This document shows positions 1 through 9,600 of a DNA stretch of 64,000 bases, in pieces. Numbering within the stretch: the first letter of the stretch is position 1; each line of letters opens with the position of its first letter. The DNA lies in contig NZ_UAUU01000009.1 in NCBI RefSeq assembly GCF_900457465.1, positions 682,001 to 746,000 of the forward strand, given 5' to 3'. Source of the stretch: Sphingobacterium multivorum (GTDB lineage Bacteria; Bacteroidota; Bacteroidia; Sphingobacteriales; Sphingobacteriaceae). Both the position numbers and the translations under genes were made by a program. The notes below the pieces were generated by a model. It had not been told where the DNA came from and ran no database searches. It was given only the letters and a program-made list of their open reading frames with translations.

Positions 1-1278
1 TACTGCCATAATCGCCATCATTGGCACGGTAATGGAAACCACAACAAGAATAGATTCAACAGCCCTAAACTTATTGTACATGGGGAAATAGTCAAAGAAC
101 AGATCCGATACAAGAGTAAAGTTTTTTCCGAATGACAAAAGCAACGCTAAAATGGTTGTTGCCAAAATCCACCACTTGAAGCGATCCTTGACAATAACAA
201 GCCCCAACACAAATAGGAAGAAAACTCCTGCCCCAAAATACCATGGCCCCGAAGTAAAACGTTTGTCGCCCCAATAGGTTGGCATGCCTTGCGCCATCTG
301 GCCAGCTTGAATCTCCGACGCCCCTCCTCGTTCCATTAGGAACTTAGCGACATGTGATTTCTCGTCCAATTGTCCTCCAGTTGAACCACCATAGGCATTC
401 GGAATTAAAAAGGTTATGGTCTCACCAATCCCTTGGCTCCACTCATAGGCATATTCTTTATCAAGCCCTTTCTCTTTAGCATTGTTGTTATCAACCTTCG
501 TGATATTGGCATGTCCACGCGTGCTTAATTTACTATATTCCCAAGTCGGCAATAAAATAGATGCATTTACCATCAAAGCGATGACCACTGCGACAATCTG
601 CCTTCCTGAAGCGATAAAAAAACCTTTTAATTGCTTTTGTTTAAGCGCATCGATGAACGTGAAAATCACGTATACCATGAGGACTATTAACAGATAATAG
701 GTTGTCTGTAAGTGATTGACGCGAATTTCCAGCGAAAGGAACAACGCCAATAATACAGGCCCCCACAATTTACTTCCCCGATAACACATAATAACCGCAG
801 CAATAACAGGCGGAATAAATGCGATTGCATTGGCCCTTGTTATATGCCCAGCTTCAATATAAATAAAATTATAGGATGTAAATGCAATGGCTATTGCGCC
901 GACTGCGGCAAGCCAGGGTTTGATCCGTAAGACACTAAAAAGGAAATAAGCCCCCAACAAATAAAATAGCACCGTATCCATTGGGCTCGGAAAGGCGAAC
1001 TTAACCGCTTTTAAGAAATAGGTACCAATGTTATTCTCATTTTCTTGCCAAATTTGATAAGTCGGCATTCCGCCAAACATAGAATTAGTCCATAAAGGCG
1101 CTTTACCATCCTTTGCCTTAAAATCAAATAATTCCTTCTGCGCCGCCTGCGCCTGTACCACATCCGACTGCGCCAGTGTTTTTCCTTGCCAAACAGGGGT
1201 AAAATAAAAAAATACGAGCGCAATAAATATCGCAATAACGATCAAATGTGCTGAATTCGCCTTAAACCAATTTTTCAT
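1..1278 (-). CDS. YfhO-family multi-spanning membrane protein (N-terminal part)
   Basis: The reading frame opens with an ATG at 1278 and stays open to the window edge, so about 425 residues are visible and the C-terminus is missing. The protein starts MKNWFKANSAHLIVIAI, giving a first membrane segment at about residues 10-30. A loop with TNSMFGGMPTYQIW follows, then many hydrophobic helices. This order (one helix, a large loop with the GGxPTYQ motif, then a polytopic block) is that of the Bacteroidota YfhO family. Those are large inner-membrane proteins distantly like GT-C glycosyltransferases, and their substrate is not established. A TTG-N20-TAAGTTTG promoter lies about 170 nt upstream. Family assignment is fairly sure; function is not. 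Confidence 0.75.
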   Translation of the reverse strand, partial: MKNWFKANSAHLIVIAIFIALVFFYFTPVWQGKTLAQSDVVQAQAAQKELFDFKAKDGKAPLWTNSMFGGMPTYQIWQENENNIGTYFLKAVKFAFPSPMDTVLFYLLGAYFLFSVLRIKPWLAAVGAIAIAFTSYNFIYIEAGHITRANAIAFIPPVIAAVIMCYRGSKLWGPVLLALFLSLEIRVNHLQTTYYLLIVLMVYVIFTFIDALKQKQLKGFFIASGRQIVAVVIALMVNASILLPTWEYSKLSTRGHANITKVDNNNAKEKGLDKEYAYEWSQGIGETITFLIPNAYGGSTGGQLDEKSHVAKFLMERGGASEIQAGQMAQGMPTYWGDKRFTSGPWYFGAGVFFLFVLGLVIVKDRFKWWILATTILALLLSFGKNFTLVSDLFFDYFPMYNKFRAVESILVVVSITVPMMAIMAV

Positions 1279-1449
1279 CCGTATAAATTTGTCATTTTAA
1301 GGTGATGAATATATCTAATTTATTCAACTTACCAAATAATCGTTCATTCATAACTTGCTTTTCGTTGTATCTATGAACACATTATTCGCGGTTTGATAAA
1401 TCTCGATGATTTCATTTACCTTCTTAGGTTGTTTAAAAGTCTTAAAAGC

Positions 1450-1480
1450 CAAACTTAGATAAATTTGTTTTTATATACAA
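1450..1480 (-). promoter_or_regulatory. Bacteroidota-type promoter for the YfhO-family gene
   Basis: On the minus strand, TTG (1478-1480) is followed after 20 nt by TAAGTTTG (1450-1457), matching the TTG-N19-21-TAnnTTTG consensus of the Bacteroidota primary sigma factor. It would leave a leader of about 165 nt before the ATG at 1278. The rest of the 1279-1678 gap shows no gene, only the terminator at 1645-1675. Confidence 0.5.
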
Positions 1481-1644
1481 TTATAATTATCGCTCAGTGT
1501 CCTGTTAACAGCAGGGTATTAACTGTATTGACTCGGCAATCGATCGCTCTTCCTTTTAAATACATAAATAGAAGGTGTCTAGAAAAATCGGGGCAAGCCT
1601 TTGGGTACTCAATAGCTGAAATGTTGCCTTAGCGAGGGACACAT

Positions 1645-1675
1645 AAAAAAGGGAGCAAAATTTTTTGCCCCCTTG
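1645..1675 (-). terminator. Rho-independent terminator after the ybjQ-like gene
   Basis: On the minus strand a stem of roughly GGGGGCAAAA with TTTTGCTCCC (one wobble or mismatch in the G/C part) is followed by a T6 run at 1645-1650. It lies directly behind the stop of the 1679-1999 gene and closes the potassium transport transcription unit. Confidence 0.7.
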
Positions 1676-1678
1676 TAA

Positions 1679-1999
1679 TTAAGATCTCATTTTTACCGCC
1701 GTTCCCGTTGCACCCACCATCATCATTCCGCCCGTTCCTACCGTTTGAAAGTCTAGTCGCACCCCAACGACGGCATCAGCACCCAATGCGCGTGCACGGT
1801 CTTCAAGTTCACGCAACGCAGCTTCACGTGTTTCCTGGAATGCGCGTTCATAAGAATTGGATCTTCCGCCAAAAAAATCACGAAAGCCCGCCATCATATC
1901 CTTGATTGCGTTCGCTCCCAGAACCACTTCGGAAGAGACTATCCCCAAATAACGTTCAATTTGGTGCCCCTCAATAGTACCAGTTGTTGTCAATAACAT
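1679..1999 (-). CDS. YbjQ/UPF0145 family putative heavy-metal-binding protein
   Basis: The product has 106 residues, the usual family length. It begins MLLTTTGTIEGHQI and contains YLGIVSSEVVLGANAIKD, then RARALGADAVVGVRLDF, which are the conserved segments of the UPF0145 (YbjQ) family. Members form small homopentamers; a metal-binding role has been suggested but not firmly shown. Only 3 nt separate its ATG from the trkA stop, so it is the last gene of the potassium uptake unit and may be co-translated with trkA. A hairpin terminator follows. A functional link with potassium transport is only inferred from the operon. Confidence 0.85.
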   Translation of the reverse strand: MLLTTTGTIEGHQIERYLGIVSSEVVLGANAIKDMMAGFRDFFGGRSNSYERAFQETREAALRELEDRARALGADAVVGVRLDFQTVGTGGMMMVGATGTAVKMRS

Positions 2000-2002
2000 A
2001 TT

Positions 2003-2689
2003 TTATTCTCCTTTTTGAATTAACTTATTAATATTGGATAACTCCCCAAAAACAACCAAAATATCACCTTCTTCCATGATCGTTTCCGAGGCAGCAATTC
2101 CAGAAGCTTCCTTTTGTTCTTTGGTCACACCGTCCTTCTTCGTTTCTGTGATCTTCACAGTGGTCAACACGATAACCTTGTATAAATTGGTCAGGTTCGC
2201 TTCACGTAATGTCATGCCCACATAACGAGCAGGTACTTTAGTCTCCACAATGGAATATTTATCCGAAACCTTAAACGAATCGACAATATCAATATTGTCC
2301 AAGCGCATCGCCAATCGTTCAGCAGCTTCTTCTTCGGGCATAATATATTCATTGATTTCCATTGCTTCCAAAACAGTCTTTTGTAAATCTGAAACAATAC
2401 GACCAATGATACGTTTAACCTTCAACTGTTTTAAAAGGGCTACGGTCATGAGCGAAGCTCCCTCATCCTCTCCAATTGCAACAATGACAGCATGGGCATC
2501 TTTAAGGGGTAATGACGATACCGCTTCTCGGTCGGTTGTATCTAGGCATACCGTGTGCGTTATCTTGTCCTTGAGTTGTTCAACGATACTGAGATTTCGG
2601 TCGGCACCAATCACCTCATGCCCGAGTTCAGTAAGATGTACCCCTAAAGAACGTCCAAAATGCCCCAATCCTAAAACAATATACTTCAT
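2003..2689 (-). CDS. trkA: TrkA/KtrA-family potassium uptake regulatory subunit
   Basis: This is the cytoplasmic gating subunit of a Ktr/Trk potassium transporter (228 residues, the usual KtrA length). Residues 1-120 form a Rossmann RCK_N domain with GLGHFGRSLGVHL (nucleotide-binding GxGxxG) and the acidic D30 after the second strand (VIGADRN). The second half is an RCK_C domain containing VGMTLREANL and ending in GDILVVFGELSNINKL. The partner membrane subunit lies 110 nt upstream on the same strand and a YbjQ-type gene 3 nt downstream. The gene has its own promoter-like element (2694-2724), almost identical to that of the partner, ending 4 nt before the ATG, so the mRNA may be leaderless. 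Confidence 0.92.
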   Translation of the reverse strand: MKYIVLGLGHFGRSLGVHLTELGHEVIGADRNLSIVEQLKDKITHTVCLDTTDREAVSSLPLKDAHAVIVAIGEDEGASLMTVALLKQLKVKRIIGRIVSDLQKTVLEAMEINEYIMPEEEAAERLAMRLDNIDIVDSFKVSDKYSIVETKVPARYVGMTLREANLTNLYKVIVLTTVKITETKKDGVTKEQKEASGIAASETIMEEGDILVVFGELSNINKLIQKGE

Positions 2690-2693
2690 ATCT

Positions 2694-2724
2694 CAAACTA
2701 AAATAAATTTACCTTTATTTCCAA
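2694..2724 (-). promoter_or_regulatory. Promoter of trkA, twin of the trkH promoter
   Basis: On the minus strand TTG (2722-2724) is followed after 20 nt by TTAGTTTG (2694-2701), a one-mismatch form of TAnnTTTG. It sits 4 nt before the ATG at 2689. The segment ATTTATTTTAGTTTGAGA is the same, except for one base, as the segment in front of trkH, so both subunits seem to be driven by copies of one promoter. Confidence 0.6.
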
Positions 2725-2798
2725 GCTATCTTTCAATTTATATGCTCATATTCCGCTGATAAAGCCATCAAATTTAGCCAAAACGGTCACTTGTCTGC

Positions 2799-4590
2799 TT
2801 AAAACAAGATCTTTTCTTCCGGAAATACAATATTTCTCCGGGTTGTATTTTTAATAAAAGCCACCAATAGCGTCAACATCCCAACACGTCCAACAAGCAT
2901 TGTCAACGCAATAATTAATTTCCCCCCCATACTGAGCGAGGGTGTAATCCCCAAACTTAATCCACATGTTGTATAGGCTGATAGTGCTTCAAAGAGGAGT
3001 GCTTTCATACTCTTATCTGGATCAGTAAAAATGAGAACAAAAAAAACTGAATCCAACCACAAAAAACGACAATAAAATAATCGCAAAAGCCTTGTTAACA
3101 GATTCGCCGGCTATTCGCCTTTTAAAAATCTCTATATATTCTTTTCCTTTAGCCAGCGAAACAATATTCAACAGTGAAACAGCAACGGTAGTTACCTTTA
3201 CTCCCCCACCAGTAGATCCGGGAGAGGCCCCGACCCACATCAGCAGCATGATCAAAAAAACAGTTGGTGGCCCAACAAAACTCAAATCAACACTATTGTA
3301 ACCTGCCGAACGTGCGGCATTGGCCATAAAGAAGGAAGTCGCCCATTCCCCATCGATTCCCTTTTCAAGAGAAAGTGTATTCCCTCGCTCCAAGAAATAG
3401 AAAAACAAAGTGGCACCTACAATAATAATCGCATTACAGACCAGCACCAATTTAGAATTAAAGCTAAAGCTCCATGCTTTATGCTTATAGTTTTTCTTTG
3501 TGATCCATCGGTGATAATAAAGCAATATGGATTCTTTCATATAGGTGTAGAAATTCAATACTATTCCAAACCCCAGACCGCCCAGAATGAAAAGCGAGGA
3601 CAATGCCAATTGGAACGGATAATTGAATTTATAGGCTTCATGGGTAATTCCTCCAGATAAGATCGAAAATCCAGCATTACAGAATGACGAAATGGAATGA
3701 AAGATCGAAAAGAAAACCATGCTCCCCAAATTTGGGAAATTAGCACTTTCCAAGGTACTAAAGATCAGTATCGCTCCAAGAAATTCAAACAGCAGCGTAA
3801 TAAAGATCATGGTCAATAGGGTTTTAATGACGGAGGCTACTTTATTTTCACCTAAAATTTCACCAAACATCAATTGATTCTTAAATGAAAATCCGCCCGA
3901 AAAAAAATAACCAAAAAAACCTGTAAATGTCATAATACCTAATCCTCCAACCTGTATCAAGACGATGACCACAGTTTGTCCAAACATGCTAAAATTGGTT
4001 GAAATATCGGCAACCGACAAGCCAGTGATACAAACAGCGCTTGTTGCCATAAATAAGGCGTCCACAAAACTTAATGGAGCTTCTACCGTGGTCCGTGGCA
4101 ACATCAAGAGTACCGTGCCAAGCAGGATAAGAGCGAGGAAACTGATGACAAATAATATGGTCGGATTAAAATAAAAATTATCAAAGAAAAGTGTGCTCTT
4201 CGACAGCTCCGCGATAAAAATTAGATAGATTCCGAGATAAACCCACTGTTCTCTTGAAAAAACAGCGAGTGCTCCAAACCCTGCAAAACGGGCAATAAGA
4301 ATAAATACAAAGTAAATGAGAATAACCAAGCCCGAGTAATGCTCCACAGCAATTTTTTTGAGTGCGTAAATGGAGGATGACTCGCGGAGAGCAATCATGA
4401 AAAAGAGCACAAAGAATAGATAATGAATTGTTTTACCCAGCAATTTCCCTAGTGCAGGATCAGTAACATAGCCTACATTAAATATAACGATTGCAGCGCA
4501 AATCATGCTCACATAGAACATGATTTTGTCTACAAGCCCATTTTTATATTTGAAAACAAATCGGATAAAACTTAAAATCGAATCTATCAT
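2799..4590 (-). pseudogene. trkH: TrkH/KtrB-family potassium transporter membrane subunit, frameshifted
   Basis: This is the K+-translocating membrane subunit of the KtrAB/TrkAH system. The first frame (3022-4590, 522 aa) has several extra N-terminal helices, then the four pore repeats with selectivity-filter segments such as TSAVCITGLSV, SSFCNAGFSILSGG and NAARSAGYNSVDL. It breaks at a T8 run (plus 3039-3046) shortly after FAIILLSFFVVGFSFF. Reading T7 instead joins it to the second frame, which supplies the missing fourth filter (AYTTCGLSLGITPSLS) and the last helix (GRVGMLTLLVAF), giving about 597 aa ending at 2799. Everything else is intact, so this is either a homopolymer sequence error, recent loss, or slippage-tolerant expression. 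trkA follows downstream with its own promoter. Confidence 0.88.
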
Positions 4591-4597
4591 AATGTCT

Positions 4598-4628
4598 CAA
4601 ACTAAGATAAATCTGTCAATAAATGCAA
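4598..4628 (-). promoter_or_regulatory. Promoter of trkH, twin of the trkA promoter
   Basis: On the minus strand TTG (4626-4628) is followed after 20 nt by TTAGTTTG (4598-4605), 7 nt before the ATG at 4590. The stretch ATTTATCTTAGTTTGAGA matches the trkA promoter at 17 of 18 positions. Spacing and sequence fit the Bacteroidota -33/-7 promoter with one mismatch in the -7 element. Confidence 0.55.
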
Positions 4629-4696
4629 ATCTATCTCCGTTGTGTTTTTTGGCGCGCCGACTTAACCAAGGCAACCTTTTCACGTGAAACGGATCT

Positions 4697-6592
4697 TTAA
4701 TTTCCCGCCCCTTCTTTCTCGAGTTCCTTTTCAGCCTTTTCACGGTCACGCTTCCTTTTCTCTTCAATCTTTGCCGCCTCTTTGGCCTCATCTTCTTTTT
4801 CTTCCTTCAGCAACTCCTCAGGCGTTTTGTGCTTCTTAAATATACTTGAAATCATTTTCTTGGCCTTGCTGATTCCCCCAACGACTTTTTCAACTTTTCC
4901 AGCTGTGTTCATTAATTTAGCTTCCCGTTCTGGACCAATGCCGACACATTGCTTAATTCCAACCAACAAAGTCTGCCACATCGCTTTAAAAAATGGATGA
5001 TTGGGGTCCCTGCGCTTATTGATATGCCCTACCGTATATTTCCCGTATAAATCCGGATTGCTCGGATTAAACAACACCTGATTAATCATAAAAGACAGCA
5101 GCCCCTTTTTTTCTCGACGACCATCATCACCTGGCTCCGACAGGATATTAACTTTGAGATCATCATAATCCATTTTAAAGGTTCCTTTACTACGGTAATC
5201 GTTGGCCCATATGTCAAATGTAATCTGACTGAGATTGCCCGATTTAACCTCAACATTTAACAATGGCCGGATCATTTTATTAACGACTGTTAGATCCATT
5301 TTCCCAAGTGTGCCCTTGTAGGTATAGGCCCCAACTTTAGAGGTCATATCAAAAACGAAGTTGGTAGAAAGCTTGCCTGCATTCATAAAATTGCTGCTCA
5401 AATTTGCACGCATGAGCTTCTGCTTAAGCAATTTTGCCGAATCATTTGTCACATTCAATATCGTACCATACGTGTGATCAAAAGTAATGGTACCGATTTG
5501 ACTATACTCATCACTCATTTCAGCATACGTAATTCCTATATTATCTAAAATCAATGAATCAATTCCCAAGCGTGTCGACATCTGCATTAATTTCATGTGC
5601 GGAGCATTTCCAATCTGACTGGTGGGTGGGCTTTTATAATGTTTATCACTATAAATCGAAAGAGAACCATTTTTTAAGCGTGCATTTTGTGCATATATTT
5701 TCTTATCACGGGAAAGCTCGGCAAAATTGAATCCCGTCAAAAGCAGGGTATCCATTTTCAGCACCATATAGCTTCCACCTTCACCTTTCTTTCGGTAATA
5801 TGCAGCCTTATTCAGCGTCGGCTGATAAGCAACTTTAGTCAACAGGACATTGCGATTTTTACTATTGATTTTCAACTGATCAAAGTTTATCTTATAAAAC
5901 CCGTCTGGAGTTTTATAGGTAAAACCAGGCACCTCAATATCAATCATTTTCGTATGATAAAAGCGCTGTTTGTCATGCTCAGAAGTCGAATCGATTAAAA
6001 CGTCATCTATACGAACCTTGACCTTCTTGACTTCGAAATCTTGATAAACCCCTTTTTGGACCTGCGTATATTTAAAATCGATATCATTCAAATTGACAGC
6101 CCGAACCTGAATTTTTTTCAGATTATCCTTTATCTTTTCATACAATGGTTTTTTAGGTCCCCTACTCACCGTATCGTTATAACGGTGTACCTCATTGATG
6201 ACATGAATCGTTGGTGTTTCGACGGTGATATCATTCAAAAAAAGTTCCTTTTCCATCAATACCCTTCGGATACCAAAGCTTTTTATTTTCAGCCTATTGA
6301 TGGAAATTTCAAAGCGGTTATCTGGTGCTTTTTTGACCAACTCCAACTTTTTATATACGGAACTGTCTGAGACGAGCTGCAGATTGTCTATTGTTATATT
6401 GCCTAATAATAGGTTGACGTGGATATCGTCGTATGTAATAGTATACAAATTGTCCGTTGCTTGAGACACCAGCTGCTTGATTTTAGTATCTAAAAGGGGC
6501 TTCCACTTATTGCTAAAATACCAAATACCACCACCCAACGCCAGTAGGATAAACGCTACAATACCAAGAATCCATTTGAAAATAGGCTTCAT
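4697..6592 (-). CDS. AsmA-like / DUF748-type membrane-anchored protein
   Basis: The product has 631 residues if started at the ATG at 6592 (MKPIFKWILGIVAF). The in-frame upstream ATG at 6640 would add 16 polar residues before the signal anchor and is less likely. One N-terminal membrane anchor (about residues 5-27) precedes a long beta-rich periplasmic region with repeated xxVxxxxIxxxNLxL patterns such as NITIDNLQLVSD, typical of AsmA/DUF748-like beta-groove proteins. A charged Lys/Glu-rich tail closes the protein. AsmA-like proteins are linked to lipid transport or outer-membrane homeostasis; the specific role here is unknown. It is divergent from the lipoprotein gene starting at 6688. Confidence 0.7.
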   Translation of the reverse strand: MKPIFKWILGIVAFILLALGGGIWYFSNKWKPLLDTKIKQLVSQATDNLYTITYDDIHVNLLLGNITIDNLQLVSDSSVYKKLELVKKAPDNRFEISINRLKIKSFGIRRVLMEKELFLNDITVETPTIHVINEVHRYNDTVSRGPKKPLYEKIKDNLKKIQVRAVNLNDIDFKYTQVQKGVYQDFEVKKVKVRIDDVLIDSTSEHDKQRFYHTKMIDIEVPGFTYKTPDGFYKINFDQLKINSKNRNVLLTKVAYQPTLNKAAYYRKKGEGGSYMVLKMDTLLLTGFNFAELSRDKKIYAQNARLKNGSLSIYSDKHYKSPPTSQIGNAPHMKLMQMSTRLGIDSLILDNIGITYAEMSDEYSQIGTITFDHTYGTILNVTNDSAKLLKQKLMRANLSSNFMNAGKLSTNFVFDMTSKVGAYTYKGTLGKMDLTVVNKMIRPLLNVEVKSGNLSQITFDIWANDYRSKGTFKMDYDDLKVNILSEPGDDGRREKKGLLSFMINQVLFNPSNPDLYGKYTVGHINKRRDPNHPFFKAMWQTLLVGIKQCVGIGPEREAKLMNTAGKVEKVVGGISKAKKMISSIFKKHKTPEELLKEEKEDEAKEAAKIEEKRKRDREKAEKELEKEGAGN

Positions 6593-6687
6593 AAAGTCAC
6601 AATCTCTTTGTAATTTCGTCTTTATTTTATTGAATAACAAACAAAATTAAGCCCATTTTGTTTGAATTATGACTAAATAAGGTGAAT

Positions 6688-9600
6688 ATGCTGCGTAAAA
6701 CACAACTATTTTTATTTTTTGTACCGCTATCTCTACTTTTTTTAGTTTCCTGCACCAAAACAAAGCATGAAACGGGCTTCTATTTTTGGAAGACCGTATT
6801 TCAGGTAGATACCGCAGAAAGCCGATCCTTAAAAGAAATTGACGCGAAATCTATCTATGTCCGCATCATGGATATTGATTTCGATCCATCTGGTGTACAA
6901 GCCATTCCTATTAGTCCCATTACGTTTACGCAACCTATACCCAAAGAACAGCAATTGATTCCTGTAGTATTTGTCAACCAACGTGTTTTTGCAGAGATGG
7001 ATAGCCTGCAGATCAGGGGATTGGCAAATAAGATTGTTCCGTTTGTGACGGCTAAAATACAACAAGCCGGAAAAGAAAAATTTACCGAACTCCAACTGGA
7101 CTGCGATTGGACAAAGACATCCCGTGATAAATTTTTCTATCTGCTCAGCTATTTGCAGCAATTACCGGCATTAAAAGATGTTATCGTGAGCGCTACGCTG
7201 CGGCTCCACCAAGTCAAAAATACGGTTACCAGCGGAATTCCGCCTGTGAAAAAAGCCATGTTGATGTGTTACAATATGGGGAATCTCAGACAATTTGGCA
7301 ATCAGAACTCCATTTTAAATCAACAGGACCTCAAGACTTACCTAAGCGGAACATTACGCAATTATCCGATGGAAATGGATATTGCATTACCGCTATTTAA
7401 GTGGTTTGTCGTTTTCAGAAATAATAATTACATCGGTATTTCAAAGCATATCAACGAAGAGGATATCAAAGACTCCGCCTTATTTACCCATAACCCCAAT
7501 ACGAACCTCTATATTTTAACAAAGGATCTCCCAAAAGCAAACCTTAAAAAGGGAGATGTTATACGTTTTGAATCCATCAATCAGGGTGAGCTCCTACAAA
7601 CGGCAAAATTTTTGAAGGGAGAGCTGAAAGGAAAAGAACACCGGATTATTTTTTATCATTTAGATCAAGCTACACTAGCAAACCATGGCAATGCCGAATT
7701 ACAAAAATTATTGCTGCTTTCTAGCACTACATTAGCTTTCTTCTTTGGAGAGATTGCAACCAATATCGCCTGTGGTCCTGAAGTGGATCCTTACGACAAT
7801 CAAACGACATATTATCTCCCCAATCTGGAGGACAATGGATTTTCTGCCTTTCAATTCATCCCCTACCAATTTCTTTATACGGAGGAAGCACCAGCCAAAG
7901 AAAGTTTAATTAATGCCGAAACTTGGGTGAAGCACCTCGGTTCACAGGTCAAGGTTAAGGATGTCGAGCAATTGATGTACAACAGCAACGCTGCAACCGC
8001 TAATTTAGCCAGCAATCAACAAAAATCGGCTTGGACCAGCCTGCCAGATTCCATTAAAGGAAATACGTTCTTAAGCACATTGATTGACGGAAAACATGAA
8101 GCTGAACGTGCTTATTTTATGTTCACCAAAAAGCAGGAACCCATTACGAATATTCAACATAACTATTGGGATCCGGATACCCGAAATTTCAAAGAAATCA
8201 CACAATTAGCTGAACTCGCCGAACAGCAGATCTCCAAGTACCCCAAAAATAGCTTTCTCTATATCCGTTATGCATATCAAGCCGCCCGCTTATATCTATT
8301 TGGGAAGGAATACGCCAAGAGCATGACGATTTATGAAAAGTACCTGCAATCTGCTAAGGGAGACGAAGCTATCCTCAATTGGGCACTATCCAACTATGCG
8401 GGGGCTGTCCGCAAAAATGGTGATCCTGCAAGGGCAGCTTATCTCTTTTCCAAATTATTCACCGCCAGTCCGGAAAGACGCATCCTCGCGTATGCTAATT
8501 TCCATTATATTACAGCCAGCGATGCCGAGATATTTCAATATGCAAAAAATGATGCCGATAGATTCAACATCAATGCGATCATTGGCTTCGGGACAAGTGA
8601 CTATGCCCTGAAATATCTGATCGACTGCTATCAGCTCGATCCTGCCAATACCGTCAATGCGGTACTATTAGGACGCGAAGTCAATAAGATAGAAACAGAA
8701 ATGAACGAGTCTTTTTACCTCAGTAGCGATAATTATAATTACTACAGTAAAAATGACGATAAAGGAAAGGTTAAACTACATCTGGATTCGCTCCGCAATT
8801 TTGCGCTAAAACTTTATCGCGACAAAAAATATGTTCAACCCCAATTGGGCCTTATTACTGCTGCCTACCTAAGTTGGATGAATAAGGAAAATGCTTTAGC
8901 AAAAGAATACCTTGCTGGAATAAAAGAGACTGACCTCAGTCCAAAATTGATTGATCAGCTTCAAATTACCCGATTGCTCACACAATTGACGGACTGGCAA
9001 AGCAGTAAGCAGCTGGATGAAGTTCAATTGACCAAAACCTTATCGTGGTTAGAAGAAAAAGCAAAACTAGATGGTAAAGAAGATATCCGCAAACAAAACT
9101 GGGGTTATAGTGCTTTTGAATACAGCAACTATAGTTTAATCTGCCGGAACATTTTACAAAATCTTGTTGTAAAACACTATTTGAACACACAAGACACCGC
9201 TATGGCTAGTTTAGCTGCTGTAAAGGCAGATGCTTTTTACAACTATGGCTTTGTGAAAGACTCATTGGAAGATAATATGCAGTGGACAACAATGCACTTT
9301 TGGGAAAATAGCCTTACACCTAAAACGCTGTTAAAAATAAGGAATTTATTGTCGGACAATTCCCAACAGAACACCCTGTCTAAATTCTTATTGAAAGATA
9401 TCAAACATTTTAATAGGGATTATCTCACCGAATTACTGGGTACAACTTATTTGCGCGAACTGGATTTCCAAAAAGCAGCAAAAACATTAGCAGCACTTCC
9501 TAAAGACCATAAAATAAACGAAATTAAAAACTGGTATAGCACGGATGAAGATGACATCAAACCCAACCCCTTTATTGTGACGATAAATGACTATCCAAAA

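Noticed and set aside
4597..4791. 64-residue very basic minus-strand ORF
   Set aside because: It rereads the end of the AsmA-like gene in another frame and runs into the trkH promoter; no start signal or family.
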